Assembly (NCBI GenBank): GCA_003344405.1 | Contig: NOWV01000085.1 | Coordinates: forward strand, 124,001-188,000 | DNA length: 64,000 nt | DNA from: Trichoplax sp. H2 | Lineage: Eukaryota; Placozoa; Uniplacotomia; Trichoplacea | Reading direction: 5' to 3' | Shown: positions 14,363 through 32,100 of the stretch, piece after piece | Layout of the letters: every line of letters begins with the position of its first letter | Position numbering within the stretch: the stretch's first letter is position 1 | Notes under the pieces: model-generated | Seen by the model: the letters and a program-made list of their open reading frames with translations, nothing else | Told to the model about the DNA's origin: nothing | Databases searched by the model: none | Translations under genes and position numbers: made by a program

Positions 14363-15436
14363 TAGTTGTATTTTATTACACAATTACATTATATACTACA
14401 GAAATACAGTATAATGTAGGTGCAGTTATTTGGGACTGTGCGTTCGATAATTAATTAATATGGGTTTTAAAAGTTATGCAAACACATATCATGAAACTAT
14501 GAATATTATTTTTATACTGTAATCACAATATCTCAGTTTTCGTACGTAAATGGTATCCCTAAATGAATGAGTCTTGCTAAGTGTGATTGTAGACTTCAAA
14601 CTATTATAGAATCGACATTTACCGACATGATTATAAATGGTAGTACTTACCATCCAATCATTACTGTTTTCATGCTAACCTTTAGTCCATCCAGGCGTCG
14701 ATATAAATACGATATCATATTTGCAAAGTGATACTATGTTGCGTACCTTACAACAGCAGTTATATATTCACTATCGTTTGTAATTAGATGGTATATAATG
14801 ACAGTGGGCAGTTATTACTATGCAACAATTTTGTGCATTAATAGTACGATAGTAACGATATACGATGATACAATCACTCAATAATGTACTGTGCGGAGAT
14901 TATAATTACTATATTATACACTCAGGGCTTTTAGTATCTTGTCGCTTTTCCGCAGCCAACGTTGGTGAAAACACTAAAAAATAAACGATGTAGGTATTTG
15001 CTGTTAGAAATTCGATGTATAGATTAAAATAAAACAGAAAGTAACTCAATACTTTCCAGCCCTTTATGTATACAATATTCAACAAGTGGATAATACAGAA
15101 CGTAGGATAAAAATACTCTCTATTCAGCCAAGAGAGGATATCTTCACGTTGTACGGTTAATTTTTGCAGGTAGTCAATAACACTTTGTTCACTCTTGAAG
15201 TCATACTAAGTGATGACTTATTCAGTTCGTACTATAAGTAGCTATCAGTAAAAACTTACGCGTATATGTTATAAACTACTTTCGTAATATATGAGAGGAA
15301 TCTTACCAGTTGAAGATGCTAATAGTCTTTCAAATAATTACTATTTCGTCGATGCATCGAAGACGAATGAATATTATTAAAGAGCTTCAAGATTCGAGCT
15401 CGATTTACAGTATGCAACAATCAGACTGGACAATGA

Positions 15437-15640
15437 ATATACTGTACAGTATTCTAGACCTAAGCTACCGTATGGTACAGTACAGTACAGTACTGTATCC
15501 CAGAACGTTACCGTGCAATACGGTAACTGTACAATACAGTATAAAGGGTCTCATGTGTGAAACAGCTACAGTACAGCTACAGTACAGTACTGTGCGGTAT
15601 CGTACACGGTACTGTACGCGTACTGTACTGTACATATAGT
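15437..15640. repeat. TACTG/CAGTA pentamer arrays upstream of AAMP
   Basis: A dense cluster of strand-switching pentamer runs ends about 280 bp upstream of the AAMP start codon. Both strands are open over much of it only because the pentamer repeat lacks stop codons in some frames, which explains the chance open frames there. Confidence 0.8.
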
Positions 15641-15923
15641 GCCGAGCCGAGCTCAATCTTGAGGTGAATAATCCTGCAAAATTGATTTCTAATTGGATTC
15701 TTGCTTGAAAATTACCGTCATTAACGTAGTTAATAGCAATTAAGCGGTGGCTATACTATTCTTCTACAGGATCTACTCGCTACGGATGTCGTAGGACGAT
15801 AAAATTCTACACTTTATATTGTACCTACGATATAGCTTCAGTCAGGTCAGATTATTATTATTTTGGATCGTTCAACTTTGCTGCACTAAATTAGCTCACA
15901 TATTAAAAAAGTAAGTTCAATCG

Positions 15924-18909
15924 ATGGACGGGTATAACCAACACGATTCTAACGGTAATGAAGATATGACTGAAAATGGATACGAAGTTGTTGACGTAAA
16001 TGATGGCGATGCTGCTGCTGAAAGTGAGGATGACATGAATGATGGTAAGTATTACAAAATACGTTGCATGATCTGCAAATAATGTTCTCATCTTAATGGC
16101 ACCTCTGATAAATGGCTTAAACGATTAAGCTGTTTATGCTCAATATAGTATCAGAGTTATTGGCACTGGCTGGACCTACCATTCAGTTATGTTATAGTGC
16201 CTGTGATAATGAGAAATAATCGTTAAGTTTTACTATTCATAGACGCTATGACAAGGTGCTAGGATATTAACTCTGATAATATAACTAGTGATTTTTACAA
16301 TGATTGTGTAATGTAGAGGAATTTGCAGAAGGAGCAATGGGACCAAGCGATGACGAAGAAATACAAGCTTATTCTCGATCATATAGGCAACATCAAGGTA
16401 AGTTATGGCTAAACAGGCGTTAAATTAACCAAATTGAATGATATAAATACGTAATTAATAATATAAGTACAAATTGTAATATTGTTTATTGCATATCAAT
16501 GCAAGTTATAACCGTAAATTCATTACTATTACAATCTTGTATCCACAATTACAGTCATAGATTGTCATAAAATCGTCAAGTAGGCAATCCTTTATACTTA
16601 ATGCAAGTCTAATCTTTCTCGGATCATATGACAGACGTACAATTAATAATTTTAATTTAGGGTCAGTGTTTTCCGTTGCAATCGACCCTGCCAATGGCAA
16701 TTTAGCGTTGACAGGAGGCGAAGATGACGTTGCTTATCTCTGGTCATTAGAAAACGGGAATATTTTGCTTGAATGCAAAGGTATAATTTGATAAGTCAAT
16801 GGAATAAATTTATTCATTATTTAATAAATGTAGCAACATCATGTCGGCGCCCACCTGGATGTTTTAGAGTTCATGATTTTCTCATATTAATGATATGTCT
16901 ATGTTTATGTGCAAAAATTTATTTAGGGCATAAAGACTCAGTAACTTGTGTCAGTTTTAGTTCAAATAGCAAATATTTTGCAACGGGCGACATGAGTGGG
17001 ATTGTTAAAGTATGGGAAGTTGAAAAAAAACAAGAAATATTTTCTGCGGAATGTAGCGATATCGAGGTAACGCAAAAATGTCCATGTATAATATATGCAT
17101 GGGTGTGGTCTTACTAGATTTGATGATATAACATATATATTTCATATGTATTTTATGGTTGATAAACGATGCGTAAGAATTAATACTATTTTTGAGTGAT
17201 AACTTACAAGTGCTAAATTGATTTTACTATTTTGATAAAGAAGCTTTGTTAAACAGGTTTAAGGTTACTATGATATAGGGTTATTGAGCATGTCACTTTA
17301 GTTGTTGAAGGTATATATACATTTAGTTATCAATGAAAGATCTATGTATTGTATTTATAGTGGATGGAATGGCATAGCAATTATCCAGTACTTCTGGCTG
17401 GCGCTATAGATGGAAATGTATGGATGTGGCAAATCCCTACAGGTCTTTGCAAGATGTGTCAAAGCCATGGCTCAAAGTCGACTTGTGGAAAAGTATTCAA
17501 CGACGGTACATGAGAAATAATAGGAATAATATCATATACGATGCCCTTACTATAAATCAGTTTTGTTAAATTTTTGTTTGCTACTTAATTTAAATGGTAC
17601 TCAGTATTTTAATATTGTTTCCAGTTAAACAATTGACCTAAACTCCGTTCTTTTCTAATTTTAGATTCTGAAAATTTGTAAACAATTATTGAAATAACCC
17701 ATTCAAACTATATTCTATTTTGTACATATGTGCAGGTAACCGAGCTTGTTTTGGCTATGAAGATGGATCTATAAAAATAGTGGACCTCAGAACTCTATCA
17801 ACATTGTACCATATATCTGGTATTTTATGCGATAACTAGAATGGAATTTAATTTAAATGATTTTCAATTTAATGGTATCACTGCTATTGTGATTGTTAGG
17901 AAATACAGGCCATTCGGATGCAGTGACTTCAATAGATATTTATTCAGATGGAATTCTCATAGCTACGTCTTCTCTAGATGGAAGTATTAAAGTTATCAAT
18001 TCAGCAAATGGAAGGGTAAGTTTAAACATGCACCTTGCGATGTAAATTAATATCCGGGATATATAGAGCATAACGACCTCTTTTCCTGAACTGATATCAT
18101 TTTCTTCATTAGGTTGTTTTAACCCATGCAGCCTCGTGGCCAGACAATAGCAATAATGATAACAACACGAACACAGAGGCAGAAAAATCAGTTGAAGCAA
18201 TCTCATTTTCGAAACTGTATGTTTATAGATAATTCTAAACTATAAACTGGGGATTAACTTTTACAATAAATTTTTATTTTAAAGACAAACATTGCTCGCA
18301 TCTGCTTCATTAAATGGAGATTTAGCCATCTGGGATCTTCCTACACAAAGACTGCGACATCGTTGCAAACACGAGGTGTGTGAAGGTGTACTACTGTACT
18401 TACGGTTGTATCATAGTTGCATATTTATTATGTACTGTAAATCTGTCCACGTAATGTGCATATAGTACTGTATATAACATATACACGTATGTATGTTTTA
18501 TTCACTATTTTAGCCGAAATGCGTACAATTTTAATCCTATGTAGTCAGACAAAGAGTGTCATATCGTTCACGGTTTTAATCACATAGTTCCTATCAATAT
18601 GAAATATCTTTTCGATAACAGGGAGGAGTTTCCAAATTATTATGGAATCCTACTAAACCACTTCTGTACACTGGAGGCTTAAATGGCAACATACTAGTTT
18701 GGGACGGACTTAACGGTGAATGTCTTAAAGTTTGGCACGGACATTATGATGAGATATTGGATTTAGCTATTAGTGGGTATGTTACCCTTTCTAAGGTCTT
18801 TATTATTTAGCCAAGAATTAATTGCATCTTCTTTATTTGCAGAGACGGTGAGCGACTTTTATCCTGTTCTTCTGACAGTACAATGCGCTTATATAATTTA
18901 CAACAATAA
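15924..18909 (+). CDS. AAMP: Angio-associated migratory cell protein (WD40 repeat protein)
   Basis: AAMP is a WD40 beta-propeller linked to cell migration and, through its yeast counterpart Sqt1, to chaperoning ribosomal protein L10. The eleven exons are 15924-16044, 16317-16397, 16661-16780, 16927-17066, 17361-17505, 17736-17819, 17900-18015, 18113-18216, 18285-18375, 18622-18776 and 18843-18909. All phases agree, giving 407 aa against 434 in human. An acidic N-terminal tail (to about residue 60) is typical of the family. The propeller begins at GSVFSVAIDP and includes GGEDDVAYLW, then HKDSVTCVSFS with ATGDMSGIVKVWEV, and later LNGDLAIWDL and LNGNILVWDG. The last blade ends CSSDSTMRLYNL. An AATAAA (18905-18910) overlaps the TAA stop. 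The gene is convergent with CNPPD1, 548 bp away. Confidence 0.95.
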
Positions 18910-18910
18910 A
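18905..18910 (+). terminator. Poly(A) signal AATAAA overlapping the AAMP stop codon
   Basis: The hexamer includes the TAA stop (18907-18909). If used, the 3' UTR would be only some 15-30 nt. A second AATAAA-like site lies near 18990. Which one is used cannot be told from sequence. Confidence 0.4.
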
Positions 18911-19457
18911 GTTTTTACTCACCAAAAAGACCGAAATACATTAATCACAAAAGATTGATTTTATTACATTATAAAATCAAAATTCATACAATAAATTCTT
19001 GCTGGCTCTCAGCAATAATCTTATGAGAATTTTTAAGGCTGGACACTAAATAAATCATTCAGGTTCCAATGTTTTCGATTTCGTCATTAATATATCCTTT
19101 TTGTGCACAGTAGCTTAGGTAAATGAACATAACTAAAGCTATATAAATATTACAGATTTTGAATAGAATTCTGTACCGTAAAATCTCTTATAATAGTAGG
19201 ATAAATTAAAACTGTAATCGTAAATTACTATCAAGTTATATGCGCTATCGCATTCGAATATATTACATGTTGACTGCTAGCACCAGTGATACAATAATTA
19301 ATAATGAATGATTACTGCACGTACTAGTTTCTTACGATAATTAGGTGCGCAATCATGCGCGTAAATACCAATGAAAAATAATCTTAACTTTAAATATACG
19401 ATTATTTTGTAGTTAATGAATGAATAAGCCAACATATTATATAGCTCAATTTAACAG
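18910..19457. other. Convergent spacer between AAMP and CNPPD1
   Basis: This AT-rich tail-to-tail spacer must hold both 3' UTRs and both poly(A) sites. No gene, array or repeat is visible. Confidence 0.6.
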
Positions 19458-21681
<2,224 letters not shown>

Positions 21682-22519
21682 ATACTGCTTATAATTCTTG
21701 GCTAATTTCTGTTGATGCAATTAAAATTTAGAATCAACTTTACTATCAATACATAGGATTCGAAGCTTGATAAATATGTTGACTCTACAATTACAGTACA
21801 TATAAATTTCATCTTAGCATTTAGTTGACATTTAGTGCTTGCTCTAGATCGTTATACACTGAAGTTTTAGTAGTATACGTATACCAGAATACTACCAGCC
21901 AGTCTGCTAGTGCATGAGGCTGTTAGCCAGTAGTGGCCAGAGGTTACTAATATTAATTTCGAGAATTGATCAATCAGTGATATATGACCGTCAACTTATT
22001 ACTGAAAAAATTACAGTACAGTACTGTACATAGCCATCCGATATAATCAGTAATAATGCCATTCATCTATACACATGCATTATAATTATTCATGGAACTG
22101 ACTTATAATGTAAAATACCGTGAACTAAAGTTATGAACATTAGAAAGAAACGATCGATATCCATTCTTACATTATCCCCCTTCCTAGTATCGTCATTCTC
22201 GCTGCAAGAGTTCTCCATTTTATCCTATTAAAATTTGCAATTATAACCATGATTGATATGTGAAAAATTCCATGGTAATAAACACTTTTATTATTCAATA
22301 GGAATTAATTAGCAAAAGAAGGTAATAACGATTCCTTTCCTAAAGGGAATTAGTGGCATATTATGCATCATCGTAATCACTTTGTGCCACCAAGCGATCA
22401 CGTCTTTCAACAATATAAAGTGCTATCCTGACTTTTATCATTCCATACAAGGGAATGATCGATTGCTGTTTCTGTGTCATGTCTATCGCTATCTAGGTAC
22501 TGTACTGTACGATATAATC

Positions 22520-23175
22520 TGTTCTTCAAGACTATAATAGTAATAATACCCAGCCTATATTATACTCTCTACGAGTGTCCAACGTGTACTGTATATGCAA
22601 TTTATTCTGCAGTATGGCATTGTATCCTTCTACTGTACGTATTATAATACAGTATCGATCTTTCAATGGTGTTACTCTTTGCCATTTCTTAAAATCTCTC
22701 TTATGCTTTACCTAATTTCTTTTTTCATATCATATCAATCTATTCTTCAAGACTATCATACCAGCCTACATTATACTTTCTACAAGTGTACAACGTGTAC
22801 TTTATGTGCAATTTATTCTGCAGTATGGCATTGTATCCTTCTACTGTACGTAGCATAATACAGTATCGATCTTTCAATGGTGTTACTCTTTGCCATTTCT
22901 TAAAATCTCTCTTATGCTTTACCTAATTTCTTTTTTTTATATCATATCAATCTACAGTATTCTTCAAGACTATCATACCAGCCTACATTAACTCTCTACA
23001 AGTGTACAACGTGTACTTTATGTGCAATTTATTCTGCAGTATGGCATTGTATCCTTCTACTGTACGTAGCATAATACAGTATCGATCTTTCAATGGTGTT
23101 ACTCTTTGCCATTTCTTAAAATCTCTCCTATGCTTTACTTGCACGCTTTACCTAATTTCATTTTTTTCATATCAT
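22520..23175. repeat. ~215-bp tandem repeat, about three units
   Basis: Landmarks recur at even spacing: CTTCAAGACTAT near 22524, 22745 and 22962, and GCAATTTATTCTGCAGTATG near 22597, 22808 and 23024. The spacing is 211-221 bp. Units differ by small indels, for example 6 against 8 T in a T-run. Open frames across it are repeats of the same chance peptide and not genes. Confidence 0.85.
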
Positions 23176-23574
23176 ATCACGCTTCTCTCTCGCTACAGTA
23201 CATACAGTAGACGCTTGAAACATTTTCGCGGATTTTCTCACGTTGAATGACTAAGGTAAAGCTTTTGAATTTTCTTCTACAGGACACTATCTTGTCTAAT
23301 TCTTGACTGAGACGATGAACTCATCATCTTTACAATATCACCATTACTTGGATAGGACTACGCTCTCAATTACGCTTTCTTACCTGATGGTGGACGGCTT
23401 TGGGGGTCGATTTATTTGAAAGTGCTTTCGCCAAGGTTACGTCAGGATAAGTGATAGTACAGCAGGGAGAAATTTGATTTTACTCAGTGGCGCTAACTTG
23501 CTATTAGAGACGAGTGCCGTAACAGCAAACTGTACTGCATACTAGACCTGAGAAAGGTTCGGTTCAAACCGTGT

Positions 23575-24430
23575 ACAGTGCACACTGTACAGTAAGTACA
23601 GTACTATGAACTGTACTTGAATTTTCTCTTGCAAGTAAGTCCCTGACAGCACTCATTGCACAATACAAAATGACCTTGGCAACGATGAAAACAGTTGAAA
23701 ACACTGAGAACTAAGAACCTACAGTATCCAATACAGTACAGTACAGTACAGTGTACTGGAGTTGCACAGGACGTACTGTACACTGTACACTGTACATACT
23801 GTTTCATAACATTTTGTCACTTTCGGGCAATATTTTTCTTTAAAAATACAGTAAAGCTATAATAGAACGATATATTACGTTGATGAAACTCTACTTCTGC
23901 CACACCGCAGAACCAGTCTACCTGTCACAGCATACAGTAATTGACAATTTCAACACAATTAATTGAACGTACAGTATGGGGAACTAGCGGGGCCTGATGA
24001 CCATGGACCAATGAGCATGTACAGTACATTGTACAGTATGTACAGTGTACAGTATACAGTCGTAATGATCACTCTTGGACGGACAGACATTTTTCGCCCA
24101 ATCTCGTCCAAATAGTGTGCCAAACTCTTCGCTATGACAGTACTTTAGTATGCAGACCCTCAATCTTGAATCGACCCATTTTTCTCAATGATGTCATACA
24201 GTATTATCTTGAGTCTGTTGCTAACTTCTGCTTGAAAAAAGTCATACAAGATCGCAGACGTTATTTAAATTAGTACCGGTGATTTCGAAAAATAGCCACG
24301 GAAGATCCATACTACTATAATGGAGAGATTGGATCAGTCCCTGTACTGTCTGTCCCACGCATGGCTGCGACTTTACAGTGTACAGTACAGTGTCATCAGC
24401 CATGTACTGTACACTGTACACTGTACATAG
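23575..24430. repeat. TACTG/CAGTA pentamer arrays upstream of NABP
   Basis: Pentamer runs lie at about 23575-23600, 23730-23800, 24018-24062 and 24372-24430, many with the variant unit ACACTG. The last run ends about 240 bp upstream of the NABP start codon. Confidence 0.8.
23802..23876 (+). mobile_element. Fragment of the 40.7-kb MITE (left end only)
   Basis: About 75 bp match the left part of the MITE at 40686, including ATTTTGTCACTTTCGGGCAA and AAAATACAGTAAAGCTATAA. The outer terminal repeat is degraded to a TTCATAAC block. A 7-base difference removes part of the internal hairpin. No matching right end is found nearby, so it is a decayed or truncated copy. Confidence 0.75.
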
Positions 24431-24668
24431 TGGTATCCACTTCGGTCTACTCATCGTCGAGAAAATAGTTTGGATGGCCAATTACAATTATTATTATTAT
24501 TATTGCAGTCCAAATCAGCCAAGAAGAAAACTTTCAACTTCCTCTTTATTTGTCTTACTGTATAGAGTTGGAAATTGTACGCCATCTTGACTGATGGATG
24601 CATAGGCTATCGTGGTATCAAGGCAATTTCTACCTTTACTGTAAGATATATTAATCAACTCTTTCAAC

Positions 24669-27291
<2,623 letters not shown>

Positions 27292-29158
27292 TGACATCTA
27301 TATGTTATATACTCGTAGGAGGCATCAAAATCTGAAACAATAACTTAAATCTGAAATTCCAGTGATGTATTTGGATGACCTTCATGAACAGGAAACTGTT
27401 CGTGACTGCAAAATAAACTATATGCATTTATACCTTATAAGCGACGTTTTCCATTGATTTGAAATAATACAGCTATGAAGACAGTTTACATGTCTGAAAG
27501 TTAGTATTGTTAATAAATTTATACTTAGAACTTATAGCAACCGTTTCGGTGACAACAGTAAAATACTGCTGCTTTTATGTCGTTTATAACCTGAATTATC
27601 GTATCTTATGTCATGCTCATTTGTAGCAGTCCCGTCTTTGCACCATATATTAAATTCAATTGATATTTAATTTCTAATAGCTACCCCACGCACATTTATG
27701 CAATAATAGCCCTATCTTTGGATCATATTGAAATTCAGTTAGGATTTAATTTCTAATGGTTAAGCCCATGTTATTATAAACAATTTATATTAATGCCTGT
27801 TTTTGCCATCGCAATCAGTTAAAGCCTTCGAGTAATACGAGTACGAGTAGATATTGTAGTAAGATCTATACTGTAACGCATACGCTTACAGTATCATTTT
27901 TCGAATGATGACCGTACTTTATATGGTATACAGATGCATCACAATTCCCTTTATATCAAATCATGTTCGCAATAGATTTAAAATTCAGAAATAGCAGTTA
28001 TAAAATACTATGCTAAATACACAGTAAAATACTACACGCTGAGTATAGCACAAGGATGAACGAAATTGCAAGATTCTCAGGCTTGATGAGAAAGTAAGGA
28101 AATACGAGATCAAATGGTATACACGACAGTACACATCTTACTTGCGACAATTGTATTTATTAACAAATTAAAAGAGGTCAGTCTGTAATCAAGAAACGTT
28201 AATAATATACTTTTATCATTGATTGCAATCAAATACGTGATCGTATTCACGTTCAGCAAATGTTTATAATATTAATATATCTCAGGTTATTACTGATATG
28301 ACATATGTATGCTACTTTATGAATTATATTATCATTACATTACCGAAATAAACACTAGTTTCTTTTGTTAGTGTTTAGAATAATTAGCTAGGATTCAATG
28401 AGACATTGGTTCTACTAACACTAATAGAATATGTTCGTGAATTATAAGGAAAAAATTATCGTATCAAAGCGTATTACAAACAAGATCCAGCAAAGTTTGC
28501 AACTACTACCTACGATAGATTGTTAATTCAAGATTCTGGAATCAATATATGATTACTCGCATGGCAAGATGACGAGGAATTTGAATTTTACAAATAATAC
28601 AATATCATGAATAAATTTTTAAGCAATTTTCAGGCCATGGCGAGAGATTCACCAAGAAAAACATCAAAATGGAAATACGCGTACTACTTATAATATGTAA
28701 TTCTAAGCTTTGTACTAAATTACGGCGTAAATATGTAAAATACTCTACGTATATCACTATATGCTACGAATTTAGTATCAATCATTCAGGAGACACACTT
28801 GAATTTTATCATTACAATGGCGTTCTAAAAGTAAAATAGTATTCTTAGTATGCAATTGAAAAATGATGTAGTTCTTACGAAATCAGCCATAATTTTATGT
28901 ACTGCATTAAATATGCAAAACTTTTATACTGTATCTAGATCAAGAATTAACGTGTTATTGCCAATACTTAATGTCTCTATAAGAAGTAAAATCAATTCAT
29001 ATATTGAATTCGTCTGTGACTCGCGATCATGAATATGATTTTATATTGTGATCGGGTATCATCTTAAATCTAAATATTTACCAAATGCATAAAATTATCC
29101 AAAACTGCAATGTAACAATGCTATATGTTTATCATATCTCAGATGCTTCCTTGATGTA
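27292..29158. other. Convergent spacer between NABP and the SPATS2-like gene
   Basis: It holds the two 3' UTRs; an AAATAAAC lies near 27410 after NABP. A weak pair of diverged repeats sharing ATTTAATTTCTAAT occurs near 27668-27690 and 27732-27758. No gene and no pentamer array are visible. Confidence 0.55.
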
Positions 29159-32100
29159 TCACTCATCCAAATCAAGTTCATCATCTAGACTACCATTACC
29201 ATTCGTATACGCTGCAGATTTTTGCGACCTTTGTGGTAAAGACACACTGGCATGATTTTCTGACTTTTCGGAAATTTGATTGACATCAGTTGAATGTTGT
29301 AGAAAATCTTTGCAAGTATCATGCCTCAAGTTTTCTTTAGAGCCGTTGGCAGGATTTATATCTTCACGCCAGTCTTCACCGTCAATGTGGTGATTTCCAT
29401 TGTGCTTATTATTCCCTAAGTTCTCATTTCTACAAGACTCTAGCTGTGAAGACTCCTTACTACTACCACGGCGTTCTGATGTCCCAGTAGTAGTCTGACC
29501 ATTAGCTGTATCCATTTCTGCTTTCATTGTGCTATCATTTGATTTCAAATCCATTTTTTCAGTATCTTGAGAATGTTCATATTCTTGACTGTTACTTTCT
29601 ATTCGTTCCTTATGATCTTCTACTGGTCGTGAGTTATCGCGAACTTTCGTATAATTTCTAGGCATCGCGGACTGACCGACCGCTTTTGACGCCTCTTCCT
29701 GTCTCTGTTTGGCTTTATTTCCTCTTCTGGCATTTCTTCCTCGTCTAGACTGACCCATGACTTGTCGATTTGATCGATTACCAAAATTATTACCGTTAAT
29801 TGCATTATCCATGTCAGCATTTTGTTTGCCCTTAGCTTTCTTAAGGCTTTGTTGATGAATTTTCTCTGTGTTCACTTCCTTTACAAGATTGTCATCATTC
29901 GATTCGATTCCTAAAGCCTCCTTTAAGGCTTCACTTACTGTATCTCTGATTGTCTTGTGCTTTTTCGATTTATCTGTTTTCTGAACTAAACTAGTAGTAG
30001 ACTTTCCACCCTCAGCGCCTTTTATCGTTTTTGAATTATTTCGTGAGTCATTTGCTGAGCCTAGATATCAATATCCAAATAATTAGTTCGAGATAAGTAA
30101 ATCAAAGATAAGGAAGGACTAATCTTAAGTATAGCAATAGTTACAGCTCGAGGATATTACAGTCACTCTTCATTACCTATAAACTTTTCACCCTTCTTTG
30201 CCTTCGATGATGTTCCTACAATTTTTACTCCACTATTCTCTTTACATAAATGTTCTATTGGTGCCTTAAAATGTACTAAGATATAAGGAATCGCAATTAG
30301 AATCATACGTTTACTTTTCTATTCCAATTTCGATTAACACTCATAATTAAAGTCAATTTGAATAAGGAGTAGCAATAATACAAACATCAACGATTACCTG
30401 CTCCTAAACATCCAATCAACTATAAAGAAAAAAAGAATTATAGTTCCATTATAAATCATATGAAACTTCTACAAAATGATAATCACTATAAGCCAGTAAT
30501 AACTGACATTATCTGCTTCAATAGTATACCTTAGTTATCTCTTCAGTTCCAGACGCCGAAAAATTGAACTCCATTGCATCAGTATTAATTTGACTATCAG
30601 CCAAATAGTTCTATAAGGATTTAGATGGATTTCCATGTTATATTTCTAAAAAAAACTATTACCAGATAGGATAAATTTCTTACAAGAATATCAGCTTTTA
30701 ATTCCTCTATCTGCTGTTCATTCATTGCTTCAGCGGATTCACATTTTACTCGTAAATCACTTGCTCGCTTTTGTATTTCTATCAGCTTAGTTTCTATAAT
30801 TATATATGATAATCGATTGACAATGAATAATTGGAGGAGAAATTAAGAAACATTAAATGCTAACAATACTTACCAATTAAATGGCCGCGTTTATTTACTA
30901 AACTCTCGAAATATTGTTCACGGTCGTGAATACTAAAAGCAACAATTCCAAATCAAGTTTACAATTAACGGTAAAGAACATTAAACTAAAAGACAATTTA
31001 CAATTAAAGCATGATTAAAACTGTAGTGATCTCTAATAAATTGTTCTACTATAAATCGACAGAGTTGTTACCTTTGCTTTATCTCATTAAATGTATCGGC
31101 AAACTTTAAGTTGATCCCATCAATATTCTAATAATTTGGCAATACGACAGTAGTTAAAATCCGCAGGATGGATAAAAATAGATAGCTAAAATTTCGTTAA
31201 GAGTAGTAGATATGACAAAGTTATACATTATGCTAACCAGCTTTAATTGACAATGTTTGATATCGATTGATTGACTGCTAGTGACAAGTTTGCTTTTCAA
31301 ATCATCCAGACTGATATCATTCACATCAATAAAATGGCTAGATGCAGCCAGATTTTTGCTAGGTAATTCTCTGCTTTTGTTTTTTAAACTTTCTGTACCG
31401 TTATTTCGTCGTTTACTATTGTTTGCAGTCGTAGATTCTCGTTCAGTTGGTTTATTGCCTGTCCTTTTAGGGCTAAGATGAGAAGTGTTGGAAGGATTCA
31501 CCGAAACCTGTGAATTTCCTACAACTTCAACAACATATTTGATAAAATTAGTATGGTAAAAAGCGCTAGCGATTAGAAAAGATCATCAAACCATCTGAAT
31601 TAAACTAACAGCCATTTATTGCACCAAAATTCATACGGTAAAATGATTAATATTTTCAAAAATTTGTAAATGAGCGATCACTAATTTTAATTATTACGGT
31701 AAGAATTTATTTGGTAAGGATACGCAAACAATACCAGATCTTGTTACAGAACGTAAGTGTAAGGTGAAAAATGTATCATTAAAGATGAGTTTACGACGAC
31801 ACTTAGTTCTTAATCTTCTATATTTCTATATATCCCTAATAAAATACGGTAATAATACCCTTCTAGTTCTCTATATTTTAAGAAACTGATTATAGTCATC
31901 TCTTGGAAAGTAGCACGTAAGCATATACAGTATTATGATAATTATAGTACGACTCTTGATAGTTGCAACTAAGGTTCTTATCAGTACAGTAGCATAAATC
32001 AATCATTCTAATTTAAAATTTTAACTTTGAAGTTGTGCAATTTCACATAAGCAACATCATTAAAGGCTTTTCTAGTACCGTGTTAAGTTTGAGTATAACT

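Larger units (their letters stand above)
12730..15923. other. Intergenic region, aminopeptidase 3' end to AAMP 5' end
   Basis: The first part is the 3' UTR and downstream flank of the aminopeptidase gene, with an AATAAA near 12983. The remainder is AT-rich with no recognisable gene. It holds a two-unit tandem repeat (14269-14362) and a TACTG/CAGTA cluster close to AAMP. Open frames of up to about 110 codons here translate to low-complexity or repeat sequence and resemble no protein I know. Confidence 0.55.
21682..24668. other. Divergent spacer between CNPPD1 and NABP
   Basis: No gene is supported. It contains a three-unit tandem repeat (22520-23175), TACTG/CAGTA arrays (23575-24430) and a fragment of the MITE found at 40.7 kb (23802-23876). 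A short ATT microsatellite lies near 24488-24505. The promoters of both flanking genes must lie here. Confidence 0.6.

Noticed and set aside
15310-15656. Open frames of 63-109 codons on both strands upstream of AAMP
   Set aside because: They run through TACTG/CAGTA arrays, which lack stops in some frames; the peptides are repeat artefacts rich in Tyr, Val and Thr.
22595-23250. Two plus-strand frames of 82-87 codons with hydrophobic, similar peptides
   Set aside because: Both are translations of the ~215-bp tandem repeat; the similarity reflects the repeat, and no splice or start context supports a gene.
23540-23580. GGTTCAAACC-like segment resembling a tRNA B box
   Set aside because: No A box, cloverleaf or acceptor stem could be built around it.
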